From contig NZ_BOVL01000011.1 in assembly GCF_019972155.1 (NCBI RefSeq), forward strand, positions 90,120-154,119: a stretch of DNA of 64,000 nt, read 5' to 3'. The notes under the pieces were generated by a model. The model worked only from the letters and a program-made list of their open reading frames with translations. It did not search any database and was not told where the DNA came from. Numbering within the stretch: position 1 is the stretch's first letter; the number at the start of each line of letters is the position of its first letter. Both the position numbers and the translations under genes were made by a program. Source of the DNA: Bradyrhizobium sp. RD5-C2 (GTDB lineage: Bacteria; Pseudomonadota; Alphaproteobacteria; Rhizobiales; Xanthobacteraceae). This document shows, one piece after another, positions 37,842 through 47,083 of this stretch.

Positions 37842-38297
37842 ATGGCTGGATTGTATTTCGAAGAGTTCGAGGTCGGGCAGGAATTCCATCACGAGTTCAG
37901 CCGGACCGTGACGGAGATGGACAACACCATGTTCAGCCTCCTGACCATGAACCCGCAGCCGTTGCACATCGACGCGCATTTCTCGGAGAAGACCGAGTTC
38001 GGCCAGCGGCTGTTCAACAGCCTCTACACGCTCGGCATCATGATCGGTATGAGCGTGTACGACACGACCTTGGGAACCACGGTCGGAAATCTCGGCATGA
38101 CCGACGTCAAGTTTCCGAAGCCGGTGTTCCATGGCGATACCTTGAAAGCGCATACCAGGATCATCGGCAAGCGCGCCAGCAAGTCGCGGCCGACCCAAGG
38201 CATCGTCGAGTTCGAGCACACCATGACCAATCAGCGCGGCGAGGTGGTGGCAAGCTGCCGCCGCACCGGCCTGATGCACTGCAAGCCGAAGGCATAG
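37842..38297 (+). CDS. MaoC-like hydratase
   Basis: This 151-residue hot-dog-fold protein resembles (R)-specific enoyl-CoA hydratases, with the motif MNPQPLHID in place of the usual D-x-N-P-x-H-x-D and the later FPKPVFHGDTL. The same sequence style occurs in MaoC proteins found beside CoA transferases and CitE-type lyases that handle C5 dicarboxyl-CoA esters (mesaconyl- or itaconyl-CoA hydratases). It begins immediately after the crotonase stop codon. Confidence 0.9.
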   Translation: MAGLYFEEFEVGQEFHHEFSRTVTEMDNTMFSLLTMNPQPLHIDAHFSEKTEFGQRLFNSLYTLGIMIGMSVYDTTLGTTVGNLGMTDVKFPKPVFHGDTLKAHTRIIGKRASKSRPTQGIVEFEHTMTNQRGEVVASCRRTGLMHCKPKA

Positions 38298-38300
38298 ACG

Positions 38301-39155
38301 ATGCGATCGTTTCTGTTCGTTCCCGGCGATAGCACCCGGAAATATGAGAGCGCGAAGAAGACCGCAGCCGATGCCCTGATCCTCGATCTCGAGGATTCCA
38401 TCGCGCCGGAGCAGAAGGTCGTTGCGCGTGGCATCACGCGCGAGATGCTCGATGCGCGCAATCTGGACCAGAAGCTCTATATCCGTGTCAACGCGCTCGA
38501 CACCGATCTGACGCTCGGCGACCTCGCAGCGGTGATGCCCGGGAGGCCCGATGGCATCGTGCTGCCGAAGTGTGCCGGCGCCGCCGACGTCAACAAGCTC
38601 GCGCTCTATCTCGATGCATTTGAGGCCACCTCAGGTATCGCGCAGGGCACCACGCGGATTGTCACGGTGGCGACCGAGACGGCGCGAGCGGTGCTGAAAA
38701 TCTTCGACTTCGAGAACATGAGCCCGCGGCTCTGGGGCATGATGTGGGGCGCGGAGGACCTTGCGGCCTCACTTGGCGCAACCCGCAACCGCACCGACGG
38801 CCGCTATCATTCGCCCTTCATTCTCGCCCGCGATCTCTGCCTGATTGGCGCGGCCGCCGCCGGCGTGGTTGCGATCGATACCATCGCGACCGACATCAAC
38901 GATCTCGATGCGCTGCAAGCGGAAGCGATCGCCGCGCGGCAGGACGGCTTCCTAGCCAAGGCCGTGATCCATCCCAAGCATGTCGATGTCGTCAACGCGG
39001 CCTTCATGCCGACCGACGAGGAGATCGCCTGGTCGGAGCGGGTAATTGCTGCGTTCGCCGACAATCCATCTGGCGTCGCCAAGATGGACGGCAAGATGCT
39101 GGACAAGCCGCACCTGCGGGCCGCCGAGAAGATTCTGGCGTCGCGCAGGAAATAG
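38301..39155 (+). CDS. CitE/HpcH-type CoA-ester lyase
   Basis: This 284-residue TIM-barrel protein belongs to the HpcH/HpaI - CitE family. Visible are the N-terminal SFLFVPGDSTRK with R13, LILDLEDSI, a conserved RVN at 62-64, and the probable Mg2+ ligands E126 (in VATETA) and D153 (in GAEDLA). Relatives cleave malyl-CoA, methylmalyl-CoA or citramalyl-CoA, or hydrolyse malyl-CoA. Being next to the MaoC hydratase suggests the two act in series. Its stop codon directly abuts the stop of the convergent operon. Confidence 0.9.
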   Translation: MRSFLFVPGDSTRKYESAKKTAADALILDLEDSIAPEQKVVARGITREMLDARNLDQKLYIRVNALDTDLTLGDLAAVMPGRPDGIVLPKCAGAADVNKLALYLDAFEATSGIAQGTTRIVTVATETARAVLKIFDFENMSPRLWGMMWGAEDLAASLGATRNRTDGRYHSPFILARDLCLIGAAAAGVVAIDTIATDINDLDALQAEAIAARQDGFLAKAVIHPKHVDVVNAAFMPTDEEIAWSERVIAAFADNPSGVAKMDGKMLDKPHLRAAEKILASRRK

Positions 39156-40391
39156 TCAGTCGGGTTCGATCAGCGCGCCCTCCTCGAGGAGGGCGGCAAT
39201 CTCTGCATCCGCTAGTCCAGCCTCGCGCAGGATCTCCCGGCCATGCTCGCCGAGGTTCGGGGGATAGGTCCGGATCGATGGCGGGGTCTTGCTCCAGGTG
39301 GCGGCCGGGCCGGCCAGGCACAGCGTGCCTTCGGTCGGATGATCCAGTGATTGGATCAGCCCAACGGCTTGCAGATGCGGATCGTCGATCAGGCTGTCCA
39401 GATCGTGCAGCGGCGCGTGCGGAATGTCGGCCTCTTCGAAGAAGCGTATCCATTCGGCGGTGCTGCGGGTTCTCATCATCTGCGAGAACCAGTCGTAGAC
39501 GAAGTCGTAGTTCCGCGTTCGCGCCGAAATGCTGTTCAGCCGCGGGTCGCGGTCGGCCTCATTGGTCAGCCCGATCTTGGCGAAGAACGCGTTCCACTGC
39601 TTGTCGGAATAGACCAGCGCGCAGATGTAACCGTCGCTGGTCTGGTAGGGGCGGCGGTCGGGCGACAGCAGCCGGGAGTAGCCGGGCGGTCCGATCGGCG
39701 GCTCGAAGCTGCGGCCGGCCATGTGATCGCCGAGCACGAACTGCGCCATGGTCTCGAACATCGGGATCTCGATCGCCTGGCCTTCGCCGGTGCGCTCGCG
39801 GTGGAACAACGCCGCGAGGATGGCGTGGACGGCGTTGAGGCCGACGATGCGGTCGGCCATGGTCGCCGGAGAGTAGCGCGGCTCGCCGGTGATCCTGCCG
39901 GTCAGTGCGGGCAGCGCAGTCAATCCCTGGATCAGGTCGTCATAGGCGGGACGGCCGGCATAGGGCCCGGTCTCGCCGAAGCCGTGAAGGCTGGCATAGA
40001 CCAGCCGAGGGTTGGTGGCGAGGAGATCGTCGGCGCCGAGCTTCAGCCGCGCCATCGCCGCAGGACGGACGTTGTGGACGAACACGTCGGCGTCCGCGGC
40101 AAGCCGCAGCAGTGCCGCGTGACCGCCGGCCTTCTTCAGGTCGAGCACGATCGAGCGCTTGTTGCGATTGCCCTGCAGATACATCGCGCCCATCGCGGGA
40201 TGGCGCATCGGGGCGGCGTGGCGCATGACGTCGCCATCAGGGCTCTCGACCTTGATCACGTCGGCGCCGTAGTCGCCAAGCATCATGGTCGCGTAAGGGC
40301 CCATCATCACGCTGGTGAGGTCGACGATCCTGACGCCAGCGAGCGGGCCCGCCGGCGCGGATGGTTTGTCTCTCGTCGGTGCCTTGCTCAA
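39156..40391 (-). CDS. Family III CoA transferase (CaiB/BaiF)
   Basis: This 411-residue second CaiB/BaiF protein has VRIVDLTSVMMGPYATMMLG, GADVIKVESPDGD, GNRNKRSIVLDLK and HGFGETGPYAGRP. No ATG suits the N-terminus; a TTG at 40391 gives the expected length and overlaps the stop of the upstream binding-protein gene (TTGA), implying coupling. It is the last gene of the TRAP transporter operon and may activate the imported acid. Confidence 0.88.
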   Translation of the reverse strand: MSKAPTRDKPSAPAGPLAGVRIVDLTSVMMGPYATMMLGDYGADVIKVESPDGDVMRHAAPMRHPAMGAMYLQGNRNKRSIVLDLKKAGGHAALLRLAADADVFVHNVRPAAMARLKLGADDLLATNPRLVYASLHGFGETGPYAGRPAYDDLIQGLTALPALTGRITGEPRYSPATMADRIVGLNAVHAILAALFHRERTGEGQAIEIPMFETMAQFVLGDHMAGRSFEPPIGPPGYSRLLSPDRRPYQTSDGYICALVYSDKQWNAFFAKIGLTNEADRDPRLNSISARTRNYDFVYDWFSQMMRTRSTAEWIRFFEEADIPHAPLHDLDSLIDDPHLQAVGLIQSLDHPTEGTLCLAGPAATWSKTPPSIRTYPPNLGEHGREILREAGLADAEIAALLEEGALIEPD

Positions 40392-41431
40392 TGGGTGGCG
40401 GCCAGTGCTTCGGTGAAGGCCTTGAAGACGTCGGTGCCCGGCTTGCCGCGCTTGTCGACGTCCTTCACCCAATCCTGCGCCACCGACTTGAAGGCGGTGT
40501 CGAACACCTTCTTGTCGTCGGCACTAAAATTGATGACCTTCATGCCCTGTGACTTGATCTTGTCGGCCGCGGCCTTCTCGCCGTCTTCGAACCGCTTGCA
40601 GGCCTCGCGTGTGGTCTGCTCGCCGGCCTCGACCAGCGCCTTGCGCACATTCTCGGGCAGCGACTTGAATTTCAGCTCGCCGATCGAATAGGTGAAGATA
40701 GCGGTGCCGAAGTTCAGCCCCTCAGTACCCGACTTCAGGATCTTGCCGAAGTCGTAGGATGCCGAGCTCTGGTAGGACAAGATTAGCCCGTCGAGCGTGC
40801 CGCGGGTCAGCGATTCATAGATCTCGGGCGCGGCCATCCGCACCGGCACGCCGCCGCTCGAGCGCATCATCAGGTCCATCGCGCCGCCGGTGGTGCGGAT
40901 CTTCAGGCCTTCGAGGTCCTTTGCCGTCTTCACGTCGCGGCTGGTCGCAAGCTGGACCTGGTAGGCCGGCAGCGCGAGCGTCACCAACGGCCGAAGCTGG
41001 TTCGGCGCGAATTCCTTGGTCTCCAGGATGCCGCCATTGTGCGAGACCTTGTAGAATGCGAGCGAGCCCTGGCATTCGTTGTCGAAGATGCCGGGCAATT
41101 CGGCAACCGCCGTCAGCGGAAACTTGTCCGACGAATAGGACGGCACGATGTAGGAGACGTCGGCAACGCCGAGCGCGGTGAGCTGGGCCATGTCCTTGGC
41201 CTTACCGAGCTGCTCCGCCGGAAAATGCTGGAACGTGACCTGGCCGTTGGTCAGCTTGGTGACGAGCTCCGAAAACGGCTTGCCGACCAGCTCATGAATC
41301 ACGTGGCCGGAGGGCAGGCTATCGGCAAGGCGCAGGGTGATCTTCTCCTGGGCAAGGCCCGGTGATGCGGAAGCCGCCAGAAAGGCAGTGGCGACACCTG
41401 CGCCGGCGAGGAAGCGGGAATACAAACTCAT
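40388..41431 (-). CDS. TRAP transporter substrate-binding protein, DctP family (copy 1)
   Basis: This 347-residue periplasmic protein has a signal peptide ending near LAQE and a DctP-type domain with the carboxylate-contacting region GLKIRTTGGAMDLMMRS. It is clearly paralogous to the DctP protein at 43336-44367: VADVSYIVPSYSSDK versus VADIGYVAPAYVSDK, and VRMAAPEIYESLTRGTLDGL versus VRMAAPDAYESLSRGTMDGL. GGGAG suits this second of two adjacent ATGs. It follows the large permease gene. Confidence 0.9.
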   Translation of the reverse strand: MSLYSRFLAGAGVATAFLAASASPGLAQEKITLRLADSLPSGHVIHELVGKPFSELVTKLTNGQVTFQHFPAEQLGKAKDMAQLTALGVADVSYIVPSYSSDKFPLTAVAELPGIFDNECQGSLAFYKVSHNGGILETKEFAPNQLRPLVTLALPAYQVQLATSRDVKTAKDLEGLKIRTTGGAMDLMMRSSGGVPVRMAAPEIYESLTRGTLDGLILSYQSSASYDFGKILKSGTEGLNFGTAIFTYSIGELKFKSLPENVRKALVEAGEQTTREACKRFEDGEKAAADKIKSQGMKVINFSADDKKVFDTAFKSVAQDWVKDVDKRGKPGTDVFKAFTEALAATH

Positions 41432-41471
41432 CATGGTCTCCCAGAAATGGCCGTCTCGACCGACGGCTTCT

Positions 41472-42761
41472 TCAATGTTGCATATGGTTCGGCAGCCAGA
41501 GGATGATCTCCGGAAATGCCACGAAAATGGCGATAGCGATCAGATGCGCGATGAAATGCGGGAATGTGCCGTGGAACACTTCACCCACGGGGCGATGCGC
41601 GTAACGTGCCACGATGAAACAATTCAGTCCGATCGGCGGCGTGATCATACCGACCTCGGCGGTCACGATCTTGATGACGCCGAACCAGATCGGATCGAAA
41701 CCGAGCGACTTGATCAGCGGCAGTACGATCGGAACCGTCAGCACCAGGATCGCGATCTGGTCCATGAACGAACCGAGCACGATGTAGCCGCACAGAATCA
41801 GCGTGATGATGATCCAGCGCGAGACGTCGAGCGCGCCGACCCAACCGACGATGTTCTGCGTCACCTGCGTGAGCGTGAAGAAATAGCCGAAGATGTGCGC
41901 GCACATGATGATCAGGACGATCATGCAGGTGCCCTGGGCGGCATGCCGTAACGTCGTGTAGAGTGAGGTCAGGTTGATCTTGCGCTTCCAACAGGCAAGA
42001 CAGAAGGCGCCGAACGCACCGAACGCCGAGGCTTCGGTCGGCGTCGCGATCCCGAGATAGATCGTGCCAGTCACGATCGAGAACAGGACCACCATCGGGC
42101 TGACCTGCCAGAGCAGGCTGAACCGCTCCGACCATGTCACGGCCGAAATCGTCGGTGCGCGCGAGGGATCGAGCAGCACCAGGATATAGATCGTCGACAT
42201 GATGATGAAGGTGACGAAGATCGCTGGGATGATGCCGCTGATCAGCAGCTTTCCGATGTTCACCTCGGCAAGCAGGCCGAAGATGACGAGCGCCACCGAG
42301 GTCGGCAGCAGCATCGCGAGCGTTCCCGAGATCGCGACGACGCCGGCGGCCATCTTGGGCTCGTAGCCCTGGCGGATCATCGCAGGCAGGCTGGTCGAGG
42401 AGAGCGTCGCGGCGGAGGCCGTGCTGGTGCCGCAGATCGAGCCGAAGCCTGCGCCGGCCAACGCAGTCGCCATGCCGAGACCGCCGGGGATGCGTCCAAC
42501 CCAGGCTGCCGCGGTCTTGAACAGGTCATCGGCGACGCCGGACAGCAGCACGAGGTCTGCCATCAACAGGAACATCGGGATCGTGATCAACTCGTAGGAG
42601 GTGACGGCCGACAGCGGCGTGGTTTGCAGCACGCCGAGCAGGATCGGCAGGCCGCCGGTCAGATAGAGGCCGAGCCCGCCGGAGAATGCCATGGCGAACG
42701 CGACCGGTGTTCCGATCGCGAGCAGGAAGAACAGCAGCGCGAGGATGAAGGTCGGGATCAT
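41472..42761 (-). CDS. dctM: TRAP transporter large permease (DctM)
   Basis: This 429-residue membrane protein has about twelve hydrophobic segments and the DctM hallmarks GSICGTSTASAATLSS and GLNCFIVARYA near the C-terminus. It couples solute uptake to an ion gradient. The ATG at 42761 follows GGAGG, and the small-permease gene overlaps it by 4 bases. Confidence 0.93.
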   Translation of the reverse strand: MIPTFILALLFFLLAIGTPVAFAMAFSGGLGLYLTGGLPILLGVLQTTPLSAVTSYELITIPMFLLMADLVLLSGVADDLFKTAAAWVGRIPGGLGMATALAGAGFGSICGTSTASAATLSSTSLPAMIRQGYEPKMAAGVVAISGTLAMLLPTSVALVIFGLLAEVNIGKLLISGIIPAIFVTFIIMSTIYILVLLDPSRAPTISAVTWSERFSLLWQVSPMVVLFSIVTGTIYLGIATPTEASAFGAFGAFCLACWKRKINLTSLYTTLRHAAQGTCMIVLIIMCAHIFGYFFTLTQVTQNIVGWVGALDVSRWIIITLILCGYIVLGSFMDQIAILVLTVPIVLPLIKSLGFDPIWFGVIKIVTAEVGMITPPIGLNCFIVARYAHRPVGEVFHGTFPHFIAHLIAIAIFVAFPEIILWLPNHMQH

Positions 42762-43318
42762 TCGAAACCTCCGGCAGCCTTGTCCGAATGACCGGAGATG
42801 GCCGGCAGCGGCAGCAGGTTCTCGCCGGTCAGGAGGCTTGCGGTATTGGCAATGAGATGAACGGCAAGGCGCAGCGCGAGAATTCCCGCACCGACCGGCA
42901 CGAAGATCGAGGAAGCCCAGGTCGGCCACGGGATCGCACCCGCCATGACGTCGCCCGAGACATAATTGTCGAGCGCGCGCTGATAGCCGAGCCAGGTGAT
43001 CGGAACGAAGATCGCGAGGCCAACGATATTGGAGATGATGACGCAGAGGCGCTGGATGAGTGCCGAGAAGCGCGGCAGCAGGATATCGACGCTGATATGG
43101 CCGTTGACCGCGTAGGTGCCGGAGAGGGAGAGAAAGAATACGCCGGCCATCACGTAGAGCGAGATCAAATCATAGGCCCAGGAGAACGGCCGATTGAAGA
43201 CGTAGCGCATCACGACATCGGAGAAGACGATGATCATGATCGCAAACATCATCGCCGCGGCGATAGCCGAGGTCACCTTCTCGATGGCGGTCAGGGCCTT
43301 CAGGCTTGTCTTGATCAC
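42758..43318 (-). CDS. dctQ: TRAP transporter small permease (DctQ)
   Basis: This 186-residue protein has four membrane helices and the DctQ segment MIIVFSDVVMRYVFNRPFSW. The start is a GTG at 43318 with GGAG 7 bases upstream; the longer frame runs back into the preceding gene. It partners DctM. Confidence 0.9.
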   Translation of the reverse strand: MIKTSLKALTAIEKVTSAIAAAMMFAIMIIVFSDVVMRYVFNRPFSWAYDLISLYVMAGVFFLSLSGTYAVNGHISVDILLPRFSALIQRLCVIISNIVGLAIFVPITWLGYQRALDNYVSGDVMAGAIPWPTWASSIFVPVGAGILALRLAVHLIANTASLLTGENLLPLPAISGHSDKAAGGFE

Positions 43319-43335
43319 GTTGGGCTCCGTCCGCG

Positions 43336-44367
43336 TTACTTGGCCGGCACGGCCGCAACGGCGGCGCTGAATTCCTTCAGGGCGTCGCTGCCGTGCTTGC
43401 CGCGCGCGTCGAGCCCGTCGGCCCATGCCTTGCCGACGCCCTTCGTCAGGTCCTTCAGCTTTGCGACGACGTCAGGCTGCAGGGTGTCGAAGTGGACGCC
43501 TGCGGCTTCCATCGACTTCATGGTCTCGCTGTCCTGCTTCTGCACTTCCTTGCAGGCGGACGGCAGGATCTCCTCGGCGGTGTCGATCATCGCCTTCTGG
43601 ATCTCGGGCGACAGTTTCTTCCAGGCGTTCTCGCTGATCGAATAGGCGACCACGAAGCTCGCGAAGCCAAAGCCGTCGGTGGAATGTTTCACGAGCTTGT
43701 CGGCGCCATAGGCGACGACGCTCTCGAGCGGAAACAGCAGGCCATCCATCGTGCCGCGCGACAGCGACTCATAGGCATCGGGTGCCGCCATGCGCACCGG
43801 CACCGCGCCGATCGCGCGCAAGGTGAGGTCCTGCGCGCCGCCGGTCGACCGCAGCTTCAGTCCATTGATATCGGCGACATCCTTCACCGGCTGCTTCACG
43901 GTCAGGATACGATAGGGCGGCAGGCTCACCGCGAGCAGCAGGCGTATCCCGTTTGCGGTATAATCCTGCTGTGCAATCACGCCGCTCCGCGCGGCCTTCC
44001 AATAGGCGAGCGTGCCCTGGCAGGAATGCTCGAACGCGCCGGGGAGCATCGCGACTTCGGAGACCGGCATCTTGTCCGACACATAGGCGGGCGCGACATA
44101 GCCGATGTCGGCAACGCCGGTTTGCGTCAGCTTGAGCATGTCGGCGGCCTTGCCGAGCTGCTGGGCGGGATAGTGCTCGAACGTCACGGCGTTGTTGGTG
44201 CGCCTCTGGACTTCGGCCATCCAGGGCTCGAGCACAAGGCGGACGAGATAGTGGCCTTTCGGAAAGGAGTCAGCGACCCGCAGCTTGATCGGCTCCGCTG
44301 CTACAGCCAGATTGATCGATGCGATGAGGAAGCCGTAACCGGCCAGCGCCTGTCGAAGCCCGCCCAT
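43336..44367 (-). CDS. TRAP transporter substrate-binding protein, DctP family (copy 2)
   Basis: This 343-residue secreted protein has a signal peptide (about residues 1-23, ending AVAAE) and a DctP domain. It is the first gene of the operon; copy 1 comes after the permeases. The ATG at 44367 is preferred because AGGGGCAGG precedes it and it yields a normal signal peptide. The two proteins probably serve one permease pair with different or overlapping ligands. Confidence 0.9.
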   Translation of the reverse strand: MGGLRQALAGYGFLIASINLAVAAEPIKLRVADSFPKGHYLVRLVLEPWMAEVQRRTNNAVTFEHYPAQQLGKAADMLKLTQTGVADIGYVAPAYVSDKMPVSEVAMLPGAFEHSCQGTLAYWKAARSGVIAQQDYTANGIRLLLAVSLPPYRILTVKQPVKDVADINGLKLRSTGGAQDLTLRAIGAVPVRMAAPDAYESLSRGTMDGLLFPLESVVAYGADKLVKHSTDGFGFASFVVAYSISENAWKKLSPEIQKAMIDTAEEILPSACKEVQKQDSETMKSMEAAGVHFDTLQPDVVAKLKDLTKGVGKAWADGLDARGKHGSDALKEFSAAVAAVPAK

Positions 44368-44761
44368 TTTTCCTGCCCCTGAGTAGCCTTGTTGTTTTGA
44401 GCAGCTGCGCACAAACGAATTTGCGCGTCAAGCAGTGCTCGGCTGAGCATGCCTGATCGGACAACCGGAGAGCGCGGGGCGCGGTTGCGAGGGTGGAAGG
44501 GATTACGCGAGAGGATTCGATGGGCTTGGTCTTGAGCCTTAAGTGCGCGTCATCTCTAGAAGAGCTCGGTTCCGCCTGCCGCAAGACACTCGCGCTCGAT
44601 CCGTCGACGACAGAGGGGGCGGCTTACTGAAAGCTGATGCTGAGAAGCACTAGGATATCGACATCAATTTTGTCCACCACGCGGGAAATTCCTCCTGTGT
44701 GGTCGGCGGCGCGACCGGCTGCATCGCGCCCGCGATCATCATCGAGCGGCACTGAAGCCGG
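44368..44761. other. 394-bp gap before the TRAP operon
   Basis: No gene is supported. The segment near 44368 must contain the TRAP operon promoter. The part near 44762 follows the histidine kinase stop; I see no strong terminator there. Confidence 0.4.
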
Positions 44762-46354
44762 TCAGACCGCAGGAAACTCCAGCCTGAAAGCGACGTCCTG
44801 GCTGGAGGGCAGGAGACGGATCGAGCCGCCATGGGTCGCCATGACGGCTAGCGCGATGGCGAGCCCCATTCCGGTGCCGCCGCTGTCGCGGCGGGTGGTG
44901 AAAAAAGCATCGAAGATCTTGTCGCCGTTGGCGTCGGAGATCGCGTCGCCATCGTTGCTCACCGTCACCCTTATGGTCGAGGCTTCGGCGGTCGCTTCGA
45001 GCTGCACCGACCTGGCATTGTGACGGAACGCGTTGTCGGCCAGATGCGCCAGCACGATTAGCGCCTTCTCGCCGGACATTCCGATCGAGCGGTTGAGGTC
45101 GCCGCTGGCCATGATTGTCCGCTCCGCAAAGCGGCTCTTCAGGTTCGCGATGACGCCGGAGAGCGGGGTCTGCTCGTTCTGCGGCGCGCTCTCTGCGCGG
45201 GCCAGCTCGCGCAGCCGCTGGCTCATCACGTCAAGCCGCGCGACGTCGCCAAGGATATTCGAGATGAAACTCCGTTGCTCGGATCTGGTCAGCGTGTCCG
45301 ACTTGCTTTGAAGCGAATCCTGCAGCAGCTCGGCCGCGCCCCTGATCGATGTCAGCGGTGATTTCAATTCGTGCGTCAGGTGTGCCGAGAAGGTGGCGAT
45401 GTAGTCGGAACGCCGCGACAGTTGCTGGGCCATGTCGAGGAAGCTGTCGGAGAGCTGGGCCAGCTCGCGGGTGCCATAGTGCTGCAGCGGCTGAAACCCG
45501 TTGCGGTCGCCGCGACCGATCCGGACGGCGCGATCGACGAGCTCGCGCATCGGACGCGAGACGGTTCGTGAGAACATCAACCCGATCGCAACCGTTGCCA
45601 GCAGCACGGCCAATGTGGCGAGCAGGAACTTACCGCGCTCCTGATAGAGATGATCGAAGATGTTGCTCGGCGTCCGCGACGTGTAGATCACGCCGGCGAC
45701 GCGGTCGTTGACGATCACAGGCATCGCCGAGAAGACATGGACACCGACGCCACGGCTGATCGAATAGATCGGTGGCGGAGGTTTGTCCGGCATGCGAATA
45801 CGGAGCGTGGCACTATACTGGCCGCGAAGCGCCGCGGCCACTTCCTCGATATGGGCAAGCGACTGTCCGACTTCCTGGCGTCCGGCGATCACCACGCCTT
45901 GCGGATCGAGAATACGGAAACCCGCCAGTGTGACCTTCTGGGTCTCCAGGATGATGGGCATGAGCGCGGTCCCGATCTCGACATAGGCCGGATCCGCCGG
46001 CTTCGCCGCCGGCAGCGCATCGGGCCGTCGCCGCAGCAGGTCGTTGCCGGCGAGATCGAGCGCGGGTCGGATCGGCGTCACCTGGTCGTTGGGGTCGGGC
46101 AGGGCCTCCTGAGGGACCGAAGCGCCGAGCGGGATGCCATTGCCGAGCCGTGCTTGCACGTCCCGCGCATAGATCGCGGCCAACACGCGGCTCTGCGCGA
46201 TCAGCTCGGCCTGCGTCTGGTGAATCAGCTGGTTGTCGTAGAGGCGGAAGAAGAACAGCCCCATCAGCGGCAGCGCCGCGACCGAGGCAAGCACCGTGAA
46301 GATGACCAGACCAAGCGACGGTCGCCACTTCTGGCGGGCGCGGAACGATGTCAT
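44762..46354 (-). CDS. Membrane sensor histidine kinase (CreC-like)
   Basis: This 530-residue kinase has two transmembrane helices (about residues 16-38 and 250-270) enclosing a periplasmic sensor domain, then HAMP, a HisKA domain with the phospho-accepting His in HLTHELKSPLTSIRGAAELL, and an HATPase_c domain with N-box HLADNAFRHNA and G-box GGTGMGLAIAL. The H-box and the segment LRGQYSA resemble E. coli CreC. Its start overlaps the response regulator stop by 4 bases. Confidence 0.92.
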   Translation of the reverse strand: MTSFRARQKWRPSLGLVIFTVLASVAALPLMGLFFFRLYDNQLIHQTQAELIAQSRVLAAIYARDVQARLGNGIPLGASVPQEALPDPNDQVTPIRPALDLAGNDLLRRRPDALPAAKPADPAYVEIGTALMPIILETQKVTLAGFRILDPQGVVIAGRQEVGQSLAHIEEVAAALRGQYSATLRIRMPDKPPPPIYSISRGVGVHVFSAMPVIVNDRVAGVIYTSRTPSNIFDHLYQERGKFLLATLAVLLATVAIGLMFSRTVSRPMRELVDRAVRIGRGDRNGFQPLQHYGTRELAQLSDSFLDMAQQLSRRSDYIATFSAHLTHELKSPLTSIRGAAELLQDSLQSKSDTLTRSEQRSFISNILGDVARLDVMSQRLRELARAESAPQNEQTPLSGVIANLKSRFAERTIMASGDLNRSIGMSGEKALIVLAHLADNAFRHNARSVQLEATAEASTIRVTVSNDGDAISDANGDKIFDAFFTTRRDSGGTGMGLAIALAVMATHGGSIRLLPSSQDVAFRLEFPAV

Positions 46355-47055
46355 GCTTGCTGCTCGCAGCGACCGAGCTTGAAGCCGACGCCGTGAACGG
46401 TTTCGATAACGTTGTCGCAGTTCACGGCCGCAAGCTTAGCCCGGATGTTGCGGATGTGGCTGTCGATGGTGCGGTCGGAGACCTGGATATTGAGCTGGTA
46501 GGCCGCGCTCATGATCTGCTCGCGGTTGAACACCGCCGTTGGCCGCGTCAGGAAGGCGCGCAGAATTCCGAACTCGATCGCGGTCAGGCGGAGCGGCACG
46601 CCTGCGAATGCTGCCACATGCTGCTCGGGGTCAACAGAGAGATGTCCCCGGGAGAGCACGCCGGTCTCTGTCCTTGGCCCCGCCTTCCGCGGGGCCAGGC
46701 GCCGCAGGATAACATTCACTCGCGCGACGAGCTCGCGCGGGCTGAACGGCTTGGTCACATAGTCGTCGCCGCCGATCTCGAGGCCGAGGATCCGATCTAT
46801 CTCCTCGTCACGGGCGGAGAGGAACAGGATCGGCACGTCGGACGATTTGCGGATCTCGCGGCAGACGTCGAGGCCGTCGAACTCCGGCATGCCGATGTCG
46901 AGTACGATCAGGTCCGGCCGCTCGCCGGCAAACCGGGTCAGCGCCTCCTTGCCGTCGCGGGCCTCGGCCACGTTCATGCCGGCTTTCCTGAGGGCGACGC
47001 GAATGACCTCGCGGATATGCAGGTCGTCGTCGACGATGAGAATGTGGTGCGTCAC
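46351..47055 (-). CDS. OmpR-family response regulator (CreB-like)
   Basis: This 234-residue protein has a receiver domain (acidic pocket LIVDDDL, phospho-accepting Asp in LIVLDIGMP, Lys in YVTKPFSPREL) and a C-terminal winged helix (RLTAIEFGILRAFL to DRTIDSHIRNIRAKL). The start is GTG at 47055 with GGAG 8 bases upstream. It is the partner of the downstream kinase. The target genes are unknown. Confidence 0.93.
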   Translation of the reverse strand: MTHHILIVDDDLHIREVIRVALRKAGMNVAEARDGKEALTRFAGERPDLIVLDIGMPEFDGLDVCREIRKSSDVPILFLSARDEEIDRILGLEIGGDDYVTKPFSPRELVARVNVILRRLAPRKAGPRTETGVLSRGHLSVDPEQHVAAFAGVPLRLTAIEFGILRAFLTRPTAVFNREQIMSAAYQLNIQVSDRTIDSHIRNIRAKLAAVNCDNVIETVHGVGFKLGRCEQQA

Positions 47056-47083
47056 GAGTCGTCTCCGAAAACCGGCACTTCGA

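Noticed and set aside
44650..44832. 60-codon minus-strand frame ending in TTQEEFPAWWTKLMSIS
   Set aside because: The end looks protein-like, and an AGGAGG motif lies nearby, but the start is unclear and the product does not resemble PqqA or any peptide I know.
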